A stretch of DNA of 64,000 nt from NCBI GenBank assembly GCA_902569245.1, contig CACFTO010000004.1, positions 36,128 through 100,127 on the forward strand. Reading direction: 5' to 3'. The notes beneath the pieces were generated by a model. The model was not told the origin of the DNA and did no database searches. It saw only the letters and a list, made by a program, of their open reading frames with translations. The translations under genes were made by a program, and so were the position numbers. The stretch comes from an uncultured Pelagibacteraceae bacterium (GTDB lineage Bacteria; Pseudomonadota; Alphaproteobacteria; Pelagibacterales; Pelagibacteraceae). This document shows positions 17,405 through 26,339 of this stretch, piece by piece (the stretch's first letter is position 1; the number at the start of each line of letters is the position of its first letter).

Positions 17405-18799
17405 TTATATTTTATGAAAGTCGTCAACTCCTACTGTGTGATTTGTTCCAGAAAGTGGTACTTTTGCTAATGCAGAAGCTTCCATTGTTAAAGCTGCCAT
17501 ATCTTCTGGCTCTAATGAATGGATATTTGTTTTACCACAAGCTCTAGCTAATAATTGAGCTTCTAACGTCATAGTATGTAAGTAATTATATACTCTAAGA
17601 GCTGCCTCATCAGGGTTTAGTCTTTTTCTCAATTTAGGATCCTGAGTAGCAACACCAACTGGGCAACGACCAGTATGACAGTGATAACAATGACCTGCTG
17701 GCACTCCCATTTCTTTTTCAAAATTAGACTCTGGAATTTCTTTATTACAGTTTAGTGCAATCATAGCGCCCGTACCTATAGCAATAGCATCTGCACCAAG
17801 AGCTAATGCTTTTGCCATATCAGCTCCGTCTCTAACACCACCTGCATAAATAAGAGTAACTTTTCCAGTTTTACCAACATCATCTATTGCTCTTCTTGCT
17901 TCTCTAATTGCAGCTATACCAGGTATACCTGTGTTTGCTGCTGCGATGTGTGGACCAGCACCTGTTGAACCTTCCATACCGTCTAGATAAATAGAGTCTG
18001 GATCACATTTTGCTGCCATACGAACATCATCGTAAACTTTTGCAGCTCCAAGTTTTAATTGAATTGGAACTTTATTTTTTGTCAACTCTCTTAATTCTTG
18101 AACTTTTAAAGCTAAGTCATCTGGTCCTAACCAATCAGGATGTCTCGCAGGAGATCTTTGATCAATACCAGCAGGTAATGATCTCATCTCTGCTACTTGG
18201 TCAGTAACTTTTTGACCCATCAAGTGACCACCCATTCCAACTTTTTGTCCTTGACCAATGAAAACTTCAATTCCATCAGCAAGTTGTGCATGATGAGGAT
18301 TAAATCCATATCTTGATTGAATACATTGATAGTACCATTTTTCTGAATATCTTCTTTCATCAGGTATCATTCCACCTTCCCCTGAACATGTTGCGCTACC
18401 TGCCATAGTTGCTCCTCTTGCAAGTGCTGTCTTTGCTTCATACGATAAAGCTCCAAAACTCATACCTGTAATATAAACTGGTATATCTAATTCTACTGGG
18501 TTTTCACATCTTGGACCAATGATAGTTTTTGTTTCACACTTTTCTCTGTAACCTTCGATTACAAATCTTGTAAGTGTTCCAGGTAAAAATACTAAATCAT
18601 CAAATGTAGGAATTTTTTTCATTAGAGCCATACCTCTCATTCGGTATCTTCCTAACTGAGCTTTGATATGAATGTCGTCGATTACTTCAGGTGTAAATAT
18701 AGCGTTATAACCTAGTAAACTTTTATTTCTTTTTGAAAATTCACTACCACCATTCCCATTAGAATGACCATTTGATTTTCCGTTTTTTTTCTTTGCCAT
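17405..18799 (-). CDS. FMN glutamate synthase-domain protein, second set (MgsC/GlxD-like) with Fe-S cysteines
   Basis: 464 residues, paralogous to the gene at 12130-13449 over its whole length. Barrel and FMN segments are conserved: ITGMSFGALSYEAKTAL, DQRSPARHPDWLG, YLDGMEGSTGAGPH and YAGGVRDGADMAKALALG. In contrast to the first copy, it keeps a glutamate-synthase-like cysteine cluster near residues 370-378 (HCYHCHTGRCPVG), so it should bind a [3Fe-4S] centre. The start overlaps the GXGXG gene stop by one base. Its substrate is unknown; membership in a complete second module next to tdm suggests an N-alkylglutamate synthase. Confidence 0.75.
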   Translation of the reverse strand: MAKKKNGKSNGHSNGNGGSEFSKRNKSLLGYNAIFTPEVIDDIHIKAQLGRYRMRGMALMKKIPTFDDLVFLPGTLTRFVIEGYREKCETKTIIGPRCENPVELDIPVYITGMSFGALSYEAKTALARGATMAGSATCSGEGGMIPDERRYSEKWYYQCIQSRYGFNPHHAQLADGIEVFIGQGQKVGMGGHLMGQKVTDQVAEMRSLPAGIDQRSPARHPDWLGPDDLALKVQELRELTKNKVPIQLKLGAAKVYDDVRMAAKCDPDSIYLDGMEGSTGAGPHIAAANTGIPGIAAIREARRAIDDVGKTGKVTLIYAGGVRDGADMAKALALGADAIAIGTGAMIALNCNKEIPESNFEKEMGVPAGHCYHCHTGRCPVGVATQDPKLRKRLNPDEAALRVYNYLHTMTLEAQLLARACGKTNIHSLEPEDMAALTMEASALAKVPLSGTNHTVGVDDFHKI

Positions 18800-19653
18800 T
18801 AAATTGCTCCTTTTTTCTCAGTTGGTTCTAAAGCGTCATAGTTCCAGAGTTTTTTACCTGCAACTACTTTAGTCATCTTTGAAACATCAAAATTTTCACC
18901 AATCTCAGCGACTTTAAGTTTTCTTTTAATCCAATCTATATCACTTTTTGTCATAGGTGACTCAATCGCATCACTACCAAATGATCCAATTTTTCCACCC
19001 ACATAAATAGTTCCATCATACATAGAATCTCCAAGGTTTATACCGACGTCACCTAAAATTATTATTCTACCTCTTTGCATCATAAAGCCAGTGAATGCTC
19101 CAGCGTCACCACCAACAATAATTGTTCCACCTTTTTGATCAATTCCTGTTCTAGCTCCAACGCTACCTTTACATATTAAGTCTCCACCTCTAACTGCTGC
19201 ACCAAAACATGATCCTGCATTTTTTTCTATTACTACTTTTCCTGCCATCATATTTTCTGCACATGACCATCCAACTCTACCATTTATTCTTACTGTTGGA
19301 CCATCAATAGAGCCAACACCAAAATAACCCAAACTTCCCTCAAATATTAAATTTAATTTATTCAACACTCCAACACCTAAACTGTGTTTTCCTTGTGGGT
19401 TCTTTATAACTATTGTTCCATAACCTTGACTCATTAGTTCATCAATTTTTTTGTTTGCCTCTTTGCAATCTAGATCATTTACATCAAGATCAATTCTTTT
19501 ATTAAAATCAACATCATAAGTTCCCCAATAATAAAAGTTTTCTGCTTCATCTGGATTGAAAAATTTTTGTTGTGTTTTTCCTGTTAAGACTTCAGAGTGA
19601 AGTCCCATTGATTGGGCTTTCGTTTTTTTTTCTGTTGTTTTTAAATTTGCCAT
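18799..19653 (-). CDS. GXGXG beta-helix subunit, second set (MgsB/GlxC-like)
   Basis: 284 residues. An extra N-terminal region of about 70 residues (containing FYYWGTYDVDFNKRIDLDVN) precedes the GXGXG repeats: LIFEGSLGYFGVGSIDG, VRINGRVGWSCAENMMAG, ICKGSVGARTGIDQ and IIVGGDAGAFTGFMM. It is the counterpart of the gene at 13452-14132, which lacks the extension. The start overlaps the preceding amidotransferase gene by 13 bases and the stop overlaps the FMN subunit start by one base, so all three are translationally coupled. Confidence 0.75.
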   Translation of the reverse strand: MANLKTTEKKTKAQSMGLHSEVLTGKTQQKFFNPDEAENFYYWGTYDVDFNKRIDLDVNDLDCKEANKKIDELMSQGYGTIVIKNPQGKHSLGVGVLNKLNLIFEGSLGYFGVGSIDGPTVRINGRVGWSCAENMMAGKVVIEKNAGSCFGAAVRGGDLICKGSVGARTGIDQKGGTIIVGGDAGAFTGFMMQRGRIIILGDVGINLGDSMYDGTIYVGGKIGSFGSDAIESPMTKSDIDWIKRKLKVAEIGENFDVSKMTKVVAGKKLWNYDALEPTEKKGAI

Positions 19654-20582
19654 ACTTTTACCTCTCCATCAAAAGGATCATACGTATCAATTTCATGCGG
19701 AAGAATTGATCTAATTGCTATCTCTTCAGATCCCATAGCCACCAAATCATCTGACTCGTATAAGACTAATGGTTTTGCTGCCATTGTATCTTTCGCCATT
19801 CCCAAAGAATCTTTCGTTGCAACAAAATATGTAAATACTCCATCTAAACCTGACAAACTATCCTTCATGCCTTCTTCTAATGTTGCTCCATTTCTCATTT
19901 TTTCTGCTAAATAAACAGCTATCAGTTCAGAGTCACATTCAGACATAAATCTCATGCCTTTGTTCTCTAACACTCTTCTATTATTCCAGTAATTAGTTAA
20001 TTGACCATTATGCACAACTGAAACATCGCTAAAAGGATATCCCCAAAAAGGGTGAGCAGATTTGATATCTACACCTGACTCAGTTGCCATTCTAGCATGA
20101 CCTATAGCATGAGTTCCTGTTACTTTTCCAAGATCATACCTATCTAAAACTACTTTTGCATCTCCTAAATCTTTAATTAATTCAAGTGATTTACCAATTG
20201 ATAAAATTTCTACACTTTCAATACTTTCAATTTTCTTTGAAAAATCCATTAAATCGTCGTCATATTTCATTTCATATCTGTAGGAATATGGAGTTAGTTT
20301 TTCTTCCTTCAATACTTTTGCACCAAGATTTTTTAACATATCGTCTACAAGTTCTTTCCTCTTATCATAAACGCTTTCATCTTCATTTATGGAGGAACTA
20401 CCTTCACCAACATTTTCTCCAACCTTGAATCTCAATATGAAGTTTTCACCATCATTATCTGCATATAGAGCATAACCTGTTGAGTCAGGACCTCTATGCT
20501 TTAAAGCCTGAAGCATTGCTTGTAATTCATTTCCTACATTAGAGGATTTTCCTCTATGTATAAGACCAGCTATTCCGCACAT
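19641..20582 (-). CDS. Class II glutamine amidotransferase subunit, second set (MgsA/GlxB-like)
   Basis: 313 residues, Ntn hydrolase fold with Cys2 nucleophile (MCGIAGLIHRG). Conserved segments include LKHRGPDSTGYALY, GTHAIGHARMATESG, HPFWGYPFSDVSVVHNGQLTNYW and ECDSELIAVYLAEK. It resembles the copy at 14132-15010 but carries a different insertion around residues 65-150. By analogy it would release an amine or ammonia from a gamma-glutamyl amide and pass it to the FMN subunit. It follows the large glutamine synthetase-like gene by 22 bases. Confidence 0.75.
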   Translation of the reverse strand: MCGIAGLIHRGKSSNVGNELQAMLQALKHRGPDSTGYALYADNDGENFILRFKVGENVGEGSSSINEDESVYDKRKELVDDMLKNLGAKVLKEEKLTPYSYRYEMKYDDDLMDFSKKIESIESVEILSIGKSLELIKDLGDAKVVLDRYDLGKVTGTHAIGHARMATESGVDIKSAHPFWGYPFSDVSVVHNGQLTNYWNNRRVLENKGMRFMSECDSELIAVYLAEKMRNGATLEEGMKDSLSGLDGVFTYFVATKDSLGMAKDTMAAKPLVLYESDDLVAMGSEEIAIRSILPHEIDTYDPFDGEVKVWQI

Positions 20583-20604
20583 ATTTCTCCTTAACTAAAT
20601 TTGT

Positions 20605-22074
20605 TTATGGCAGGCAATCCAAATAAGTATCTAGATCCCATTGAGTTGTTGCACCTAAAAATCTTTCCCATTCATCATTTTTATACCAATGAAATATTTT
20701 ATACATTTCATCCGGCATAGCAGATTGAATAACCTTATCTTCTGCTAAACGATCTAAAGCTTCACCAAGACTTAAAGGTAATTTTTTAACATTTTTTCCA
20801 GCTTTTTGAGCTTCATAAATATTTCTAGACTCCGGTTTTCCAGGATTGATATTATTCGTTATTCCATCATCAAAAGCTTTTAATAAACTCGCTCCCATTA
20901 AATATGGATTATGCATAGAATCTACGGATCTATATTCAAATCTACCTGGTGCGGAAACTCTTAATCCGCAAGTTCGATTTTGGTATCCCCAATCAGCATA
21001 AACAGGTGCCCAAAAACCCTGATCCCACAATCTTCTATATGAATTAACTGTTGACGAACCAATGGCTGTTAAAGCAGGTAAGTGTTTCATTACACCTCCG
21101 ATTGATTTTAAACCAATTTTTCCTGGTAACTGGACATCTTTAGTATCTGGCATAAACGTGTTAGTACCACCCTCTACGTAACTGAACACTTCATCCATAC
21201 CTGGCAGAGACTTATGGCCTAATTTATTTATCTTATCTTTTCCACCTGTCCATAAAGACATATTAGTATGACAACCACTAGCAGAAACTCCCATAAAAGG
21301 TTTTGTCATAAAACATGCAATTAAATTAAACTCTCTTGCAACCTGAGCACAAATTTGTCTGTAAGTAGATAATCTATCTGCATTTCTTAAAACATCATCG
21401 TACATCCAGTTTAGTTCTAGTTGACCAGGAGCATCTTCATGATCACCTTGAATCATATCAAAGCCCATAGCTCTTGCGTATTCCATTACTTTCATAAATA
21501 CTGGTCTTAAAGATTCGAATTGATCTATGTGATAACAATATGGTTTAGAAAAACCTTTTCCTGTGGGAGTACCATCATCGTTTCTAGTCAACCACATCAT
21601 TTCTGGCTCTGTTCCAACTCTTAGTTGATAACCATGTTTTTTCTTAAATTCTTTAGCAATAATTCTTAAATTACCTCTACAATCAGATGTTAGGTGACCA
21701 CCTGGATTTTCTCTTTCTTCTCTATTTCTAAAACAAGTTACAAAAACTCTTGCAACTTTTTTATCCCAAGGTAGTTGGCAAAATGTTTCTGGATCAGGTA
21801 TTCCAACTAACTCTTTTGCTTCAGGACCATATCCTATGTAGTTATTGTGACGATCTAAGAATAAATTAGCTGTTGCACCGTAAACTAGTTGAAAACCTTT
21901 TTCACATGTTCTTTCCCAATGATCAGCAGGAATTCCTTTACCAACAACTCTTCCTGTTACTGATATGAATTGAAAAAAAATATAATCAATTTTTAGTTCG
22001 TTGATTTTAGCTCTAACTTGTTTAACTAATTTTGCTCTACCTGGTTGATTAACATGTTTCTCTAGATCAGTCAT
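20605..22074 (-). CDS. Divergent glutamine synthetase family protein, second set
   Basis: 489 residues, about 50 longer than the GmaS/GlnT copy and clearly diverged from it. Catalytic glutamine synthetase motifs persist: VGTEPEMMWLT, GDHEDAPGQLELNW, SASGCHTNMSLW and SAPGRFEYRSVDSMHNPYL, so ATP-dependent gamma-glutamyl ligation is expected. The N-terminal half differs most from the other copy, including the loop that meets the amine (VYGATANLFLDRHNNYIGYG). The gene heads the second A-B-C module and follows a FAD amine oxidase. The amine substrate is unknown; ammonia, methylamine and dimethylamine are all possible. Confidence 0.75.
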   Translation of the reverse strand: MTDLEKHVNQPGRAKLVKQVRAKINELKIDYIFFQFISVTGRVVGKGIPADHWERTCEKGFQLVYGATANLFLDRHNNYIGYGPEAKELVGIPDPETFCQLPWDKKVARVFVTCFRNREERENPGGHLTSDCRGNLRIIAKEFKKKHGYQLRVGTEPEMMWLTRNDDGTPTGKGFSKPYCYHIDQFESLRPVFMKVMEYARAMGFDMIQGDHEDAPGQLELNWMYDDVLRNADRLSTYRQICAQVAREFNLIACFMTKPFMGVSASGCHTNMSLWTGGKDKINKLGHKSLPGMDEVFSYVEGGTNTFMPDTKDVQLPGKIGLKSIGGVMKHLPALTAIGSSTVNSYRRLWDQGFWAPVYADWGYQNRTCGLRVSAPGRFEYRSVDSMHNPYLMGASLLKAFDDGITNNINPGKPESRNIYEAQKAGKNVKKLPLSLGEALDRLAEDKVIQSAMPDEMYKIFHWYKNDEWERFLGATTQWDLDTYLDCLP

Positions 22075-22141
22075 ATTCCCCCTTAAGAATTTTTAGACCA
22101 AAAAGTTAACTGAAAAAAAAACATCTGTCTACTTAGATAAA

Positions 22142-23467
22142 TTAGCTCCAAGGAAACGGACTATTAGATGTTGGGTGTAATTCACCTTTCTCGTAACGGT
22201 TGAATCTAAATGGTTTTAGTAATTCACTCTCTGTGCCAAGAATTTCTTTTGCTACTAGCTCTCCAACTCCAATCATTTTATAGCCATGGTTAGAGTCTGC
22301 TATCATGTAAACGTTTTCTAAAAATCTATCGAAAATTGGAAAAGAATCTGGCGTCATACACCCAAGTCCGCCTGATGGTCCTTTTCTATATAAATCTGAT
22401 TTTCCTTCAAATCTTTTTTGACAATGAGCCAAAGCTGAACACCACATATCATTAAAAGCTTCTGTAGTTTGATATTCAGGGGACTCTATTCCATACGGAT
22501 CAACGTTTACTTGATCAAAATGTTTATCAACAATGTAAGGTGAAGTTCCACCTTGAACACCAAGTCCTTCAATATCAGGTTTGTAATATATTCCCCAAAT
22601 TTTATCTGTAATTAATTTTTTAGTTTTGTCTGAATATAAAGGAGCTGTTGAGTCTACATGGATTACTGGTGGCTGTTCACCATTGTCCATTTTTAAAAAG
22701 TCTGGTTCTACACCAAGGACACCCTCTTGAAGCATCCAATATTTCCACATGTCCGTTTCGTGAATTCTGCCATCTTTACCTTTAATATTTGCAGTTTTAG
22801 GAAGTTCTAACATATTCCAAAAATCTCTTGCCCAAGGACCTGCTCCAATGACAACTTGTTCACATTCTATTGTGCCTTTGTCTGTTTCAACTCCTGTAAC
22901 AGCTTTGCTGTTACTTCCTCTTTTGAAACCAGTGACTTTAACACCTTTCATTACTTCAACACCATTTGAAGTAGATTTATTTTCAAGTGCTTTAATTGAA
23001 TCTTTATTAAAAGCGTATCCACCTTTTTTTTCATGAAGAACAGAAGTTATACTTTGTGCTTGCCAATCACCAAACATACCTTTCATATATTTCATACAAT
23101 CTTTTTCACCTTCTATAAATTCAGATTCGTAACCAATTGCTTTTTGTTGTTCGTAAATAGTTGCAACATCTGCATGCATTACTTCTGGTGAAATCTGTAA
23201 ATAACCAACTGCATTATATTTAAATGCTTTAGGATCACTCTCCCAGACTGAAACTGAATGAGCCATTAATTCTCTCATTGCAGACTGAAAATAATTATTT
23301 CTTACAACACCACAAGCAATACCACTTGCGCCAGCTGCGGTATCTTTTTTTTCTAATACGACAATATCACCTGGATTTTTGTAAGTTTCGGAAAGTTTCC
23401 AAGCAGTACTTAGACCGTGAATTCCCCCTCCAACGATTACTACTTTTGCTTTTGTCGGTAATGACAT
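22142..23467 (-). CDS. FAD-dependent oxidoreductase of the DAO family (sarcosine/dimethylglycine dehydrogenase-like)
   Basis: 441 residues. The N-terminal dinucleotide fold is KVVIVGGGIHGLSTAWKL, followed by VVLEKKDTAAGASGIACG, the usual FAD-binding arrangement of D-amino-acid oxidase/sarcosine oxidase relatives. The C-terminal FAD segment is GPSGGLGCMTPDSFPIFD and DSNHGYKMIGVGE. Unlike dimethylglycine dehydrogenase it has no C-terminal folate (GcvT) domain. Such enzymes oxidise N-methyl or N-alkyl amino acids. Its place between tdm and the second glutamine synthetase-like gene makes an N-methylated glutamate a reasonable substrate, but this is inference. It has its own 97-base upstream gap. 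Confidence 0.75.
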   Translation of the reverse strand: MSLPTKAKVVIVGGGIHGLSTAWKLSETYKNPGDIVVLEKKDTAAGASGIACGVVRNNYFQSAMRELMAHSVSVWESDPKAFKYNAVGYLQISPEVMHADVATIYEQQKAIGYESEFIEGEKDCMKYMKGMFGDWQAQSITSVLHEKKGGYAFNKDSIKALENKSTSNGVEVMKGVKVTGFKRGSNSKAVTGVETDKGTIECEQVVIGAGPWARDFWNMLELPKTANIKGKDGRIHETDMWKYWMLQEGVLGVEPDFLKMDNGEQPPVIHVDSTAPLYSDKTKKLITDKIWGIYYKPDIEGLGVQGGTSPYIVDKHFDQVNVDPYGIESPEYQTTEAFNDMWCSALAHCQKRFEGKSDLYRKGPSGGLGCMTPDSFPIFDRFLENVYMIADSNHGYKMIGVGELVAKEILGTESELLKPFRFNRYEKGELHPTSNSPFPWS

Positions 23468-23564
23468 ACTTAAACACTATTTTTTGAAAAGGGTTAAATA
23501 TATAATTTTTTTTATATATAAAATTTAGAAATAAAAACTTATAGAACTTAGGATTTGATTATTG

Positions 23565-23915
23565 TTAAAAGCTCAAATTTTTAAGAGTAGATAAATAATC
23601 GTTAAATTCCTCAATAAACGAAGTACTTGGTTTTATATGTTTTTTTCTTTGATCTTGAGCAGTTTTTTCTAAATAAAAAAAACCTTTTTCACATGCCTCA
23701 TTAATTATTAATGCAGATTTTGGTCTAGAGGTTTTAAATAGTTTAGTTTTTAGCTCCTCTACTGATAAATTTTGTTTTTGCTTAAATGCTGACATAACTA
23801 GAAGCATCATATGATAATGAGAAGGTGATTTTCTAAAAAAATAGTTACTTGATGTGTGTGAAAGTTTCATTTGATCTTCCCAAAACTCTAACAAATCCTT
23901 AGTTGATTTAGCCAT
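23565..23915 (-). CDS. MarR-like winged-helix protein translationally coupled to tdm
   Basis: 116 residues, soluble and basic. The arrangement recalls MarR regulators: an N-terminal helix, a helix-turn-helix-like stretch (LSVEELKTKLFKTSRPKSALIINEACEKGF) and the wing, where FFYLEKTAQDQRKKHIKPS resembles the MarR pattern of Gly-aromatic, Asp-x-Arg, then basic residues and a helical end. The ATG overlaps the tdm stop by one base. A local regulator of methylated-amine genes would fit, and a 35-bp palindrome lies upstream of tdm. The family call is by eye and needs a profile search. Confidence 0.5.
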   Translation of the reverse strand: MAKSTKDLLEFWEDQMKLSHTSSNYFFRKSPSHYHMMLLVMSAFKQKQNLSVEELKTKLFKTSRPKSALIINEACEKGFFYLEKTAQDQRKKHIKPSTSFIEEFNDYLSTLKNLSF

Positions 23916-26254
23916 TAAGATCTTACTTTAGTTTTCTTTGGATCGTAATGAGGAAATCCGACAATTTTTGCAGGTATTCTTTTTTGATGTCCATCTATTT
24001 TTCCAATTTCAACATAATTACCTAATTCTGAGTGACCTACATCTATTCTGCATAATGCAATATTTTTATTTAATGTCGGAGAAATACATCCACTAGTTAT
24101 AATTCCAACCTGAGATCTTCCAATATGAACACAATCTCCATGATTTGCAATTTCTTTACCTATTAACTCTAACCCTACAAGTTTTTTTTGAGGATTTTCT
24201 TTTCTCTTAATTAAATTTTCTCTTCCAATAAAATCCTCTGTTTTGGATTTTAGAGGAACTGAAAACCCAATTCCTGCTTCGAACGGATCTTGTTGTCCGT
24301 CAAATTCATTACCAAATAAAATTAAACCAGCTTCAATTCTTAAAAGATCTAAAGCAGCAAAACCAGCTGGTATCAAACCTTCATCTTTTCCTGCCTCCAT
24401 TACCTTATCCCAAACTATAGTAGCATTACTTGGATGACACCAAATTTCAAAACCAAGTTCACCAGTGTAACCTGTTCTTGAAACAATTAATGGTATTCCG
24501 TTTAATTCTTCCAATCGACAAATTGTAAATCTAAACCATTCCAATTCAGATATAGAGGGTTGGGTAGGGGGAGTAAAAATTATTTTTTCTAAAATTTTTC
24601 TACTTTTGGGACCTTGTAAAGATAAATTATTTATTTGGTCAGTAGAATTTTTGATATGAACTTTATAATTTTTTTTCTTAGCTTGTTCTTTAAGCCATTC
24701 ACCTCCATATTCATCACCACAAATCCATCTAAAACCATGATCACTAAGTTTTAATAACGTTCCATCATCAAACATAGTTCCATTTTCATAACACATTGCC
24801 GAATAAACAATTTGACCAACTGAAAGTTTTTTTACATTTCGAGTTAATGTATAATTCATTAATTCTTCAGCATCTGGACCAAGAATTTCAAATTTCCTTA
24901 ATGAAGATAAGTCAATTAGGACGGCGTCTTCTCTACATGCATTGTATTCATTAATTACACCATGTTTTGTATAATCATTTGGTAACCAAAAACCTCTAGC
25001 ATCGACAAAGTTTCTGGTTAATTTAGATGTTCTTTCATAGAAACCCGTATTTCTTGTAAGTTTATTTTCTGAATCTGTTTTCACTCTAAAACCATATGAT
25101 TTAGTAAATTCTTTGCTTTTTTCATAAGTTCTAACAAAAATATCAGTAGGGTTCCATCCATTACAGCTATCAATATCACTAGGGCATGCAGTAGTACCAC
25201 ATGTTAAATCTTTTAAAGCTTTAAAAATAACGTAATCACCAGGTCTCGCGTAAGACTCATCAGATGTAACAGAATTTTGACCGCCTGAAGATGTATTGAA
25301 GAAAAGATTAATTGCATGCCAACCTTTTTTTTCTTCTACACCATATTTTTTCATTGAGTAATTTAAATTGTCAGAACAATTTGCATGACCAAAATATCCT
25401 GAATCTTCGTAGTACTTTGAGGTACAAGCTAAATTAAATGTATCATGAATACCCACTGTATCTCTTACAACTTCTACCAATGGCTCATGATCAGTATCAT
25501 AGAATTTTGAGAATAAACCAGGACCAGGGAAAGTATGTCCCATAAAGGTTCTTGTCGTTTGCCAATCAAGACCTCTTTCTATACCTTTTTCTAGTTTAGC
25601 AGTGTCGTATGCAACAAAATCTGAGCATTGTCTTCCCGTTGGTGTAATTATTTGAATATAGTCTCCAGCTTTAACTTGATATCCTGTTGCAGTTTTTCTA
25701 TCTATATTAACTTCATAGTCAGGATCGTAAATTGGATCAGGAATTATTGAAAATTCTTTTTCAGAATTTTTAATTTTAGCTCTTTTAACTAATACAGTTA
25801 GATCTGAAGGTGGATTTTGATCATGAACAAGCATGTCATTTCCTGGAGCAGCAAAGATGCAATAACAGTTATCCTTCGAAGTAAGAATTATTTCTTCCCC
25901 TGCAGAAGTGTTTTTATCAAAAATTACTGACGAAGTGGCTTTATCAATTTGTAAATTTCTTTTTTTTAATTGCAGCAAAGCTTGCATAGAACTCTCTTCT
26001 TTTTTAAAAAGTATTTTTTTTATTTCTGAGGAATTTTTATTTTCTTTTAAATTTAAAATTCCCAATTCTGATTTTCCATGTTTATCGAAAATGTTTATTT
26101 CGCAAATTTGATTTCCCTCATTATTTACAATTTTAATTTCATCTTCAGGAAATATTTGAATACCAGTAATTCCACCTGCATTGACCACATATCTTTCAAC
26201 TCCAGGTGGTAATACGTTTAAACCAGGTTCTTTAATACTTAAACTTGTTTGCAT
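23915..26254 (-). CDS. tdm: Trimethylamine N-oxide demethylase (DUF1989 plus GcvT-like folate domain)
   Basis: 779 residues in two parts. The N-terminal part (to about residue 390) is a DUF1989 (urea carboxylase-associated) domain, and the rest is a GcvT-like tetrahydrofolate-binding domain (GRTGYTGELGFE-type SRTGYTGELGFEIW). This fusion is diagnostic of Tdm, which cleaves TMAO to dimethylamine and formaldehyde with the folate domain capturing the C1 unit. Candidate zinc ligands are Cys277, Cys293 (HANCSDN) and Cys357 (ACPSDIDSCNG), with Asp212 in RQCSDF as candidate catalytic acid; the spacing 16 and 64 fits what I recall for the characterised enzyme. It is divergent from tmoX. Confidence 0.9.
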   Translation of the reverse strand: MQTSLSIKEPGLNVLPPGVERYVVNAGGITGIQIFPEDEIKIVNNEGNQICEINIFDKHGKSELGILNLKENKNSSEIKKILFKKEESSMQALLQLKKRNLQIDKATSSVIFDKNTSAGEEIILTSKDNCYCIFAAPGNDMLVHDQNPPSDLTVLVKRAKIKNSEKEFSIIPDPIYDPDYEVNIDRKTATGYQVKAGDYIQIITPTGRQCSDFVAYDTAKLEKGIERGLDWQTTRTFMGHTFPGPGLFSKFYDTDHEPLVEVVRDTVGIHDTFNLACTSKYYEDSGYFGHANCSDNLNYSMKKYGVEEKKGWHAINLFFNTSSGGQNSVTSDESYARPGDYVIFKALKDLTCGTTACPSDIDSCNGWNPTDIFVRTYEKSKEFTKSYGFRVKTDSENKLTRNTGFYERTSKLTRNFVDARGFWLPNDYTKHGVINEYNACREDAVLIDLSSLRKFEILGPDAEELMNYTLTRNVKKLSVGQIVYSAMCYENGTMFDDGTLLKLSDHGFRWICGDEYGGEWLKEQAKKKNYKVHIKNSTDQINNLSLQGPKSRKILEKIIFTPPTQPSISELEWFRFTICRLEELNGIPLIVSRTGYTGELGFEIWCHPSNATIVWDKVMEAGKDEGLIPAGFAALDLLRIEAGLILFGNEFDGQQDPFEAGIGFSVPLKSKTEDFIGRENLIKRKENPQKKLVGLELIGKEIANHGDCVHIGRSQVGIITSGCISPTLNKNIALCRIDVGHSELGNYVEIGKIDGHQKRIPAKIVGFPHYDPKKTKVRS

Positions 26255-26273
26255 TTTTAAAAAATATTTAAAA

Positions 26274-26279
26274 ATTATA
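26274..26279 (-). promoter_or_regulatory. Possible -10 element for tdm
   Basis: The minus strand reads TATAAT at 26279-26274, about 20 bases before the tdm ATG, within a small inverted repeat TTATAC-AAAA-GTATAA (26275-26290). No good -35 is visible 17 bases further out, where the long palindrome lies, so tdm transcription may depend on an activator or on that palindrome. The region is very A+T-rich, so a chance match is possible. Confidence 0.35.
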
Positions 26280-26290
26280 CAAAAGTATAA

Positions 26291-26325
26291 ACAAATTTAT
26301 ATATAAATTTTATATATACATTTGT
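26291..26325. promoter_or_regulatory. 35-bp near-perfect palindrome between tdm and tmoX, candidate operator
   Basis: The two halves, centred on base 26308, are reverse complements over 17 bases with one mismatched pair; the ends are ACAAAT and ATTTGT and the core is A/T only. It lies between the putative tdm -10 and the tmoX -35, in a divergent intergenic region of 145 bases. That is the expected position for a dyad bound by a dimeric regulator controlling both genes. A+T richness raises the chance background, but the G/C bases near the outer ends also pair. Confidence 0.5.
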
Positions 26326-26339
26326 ATCTATTTTGCTAG

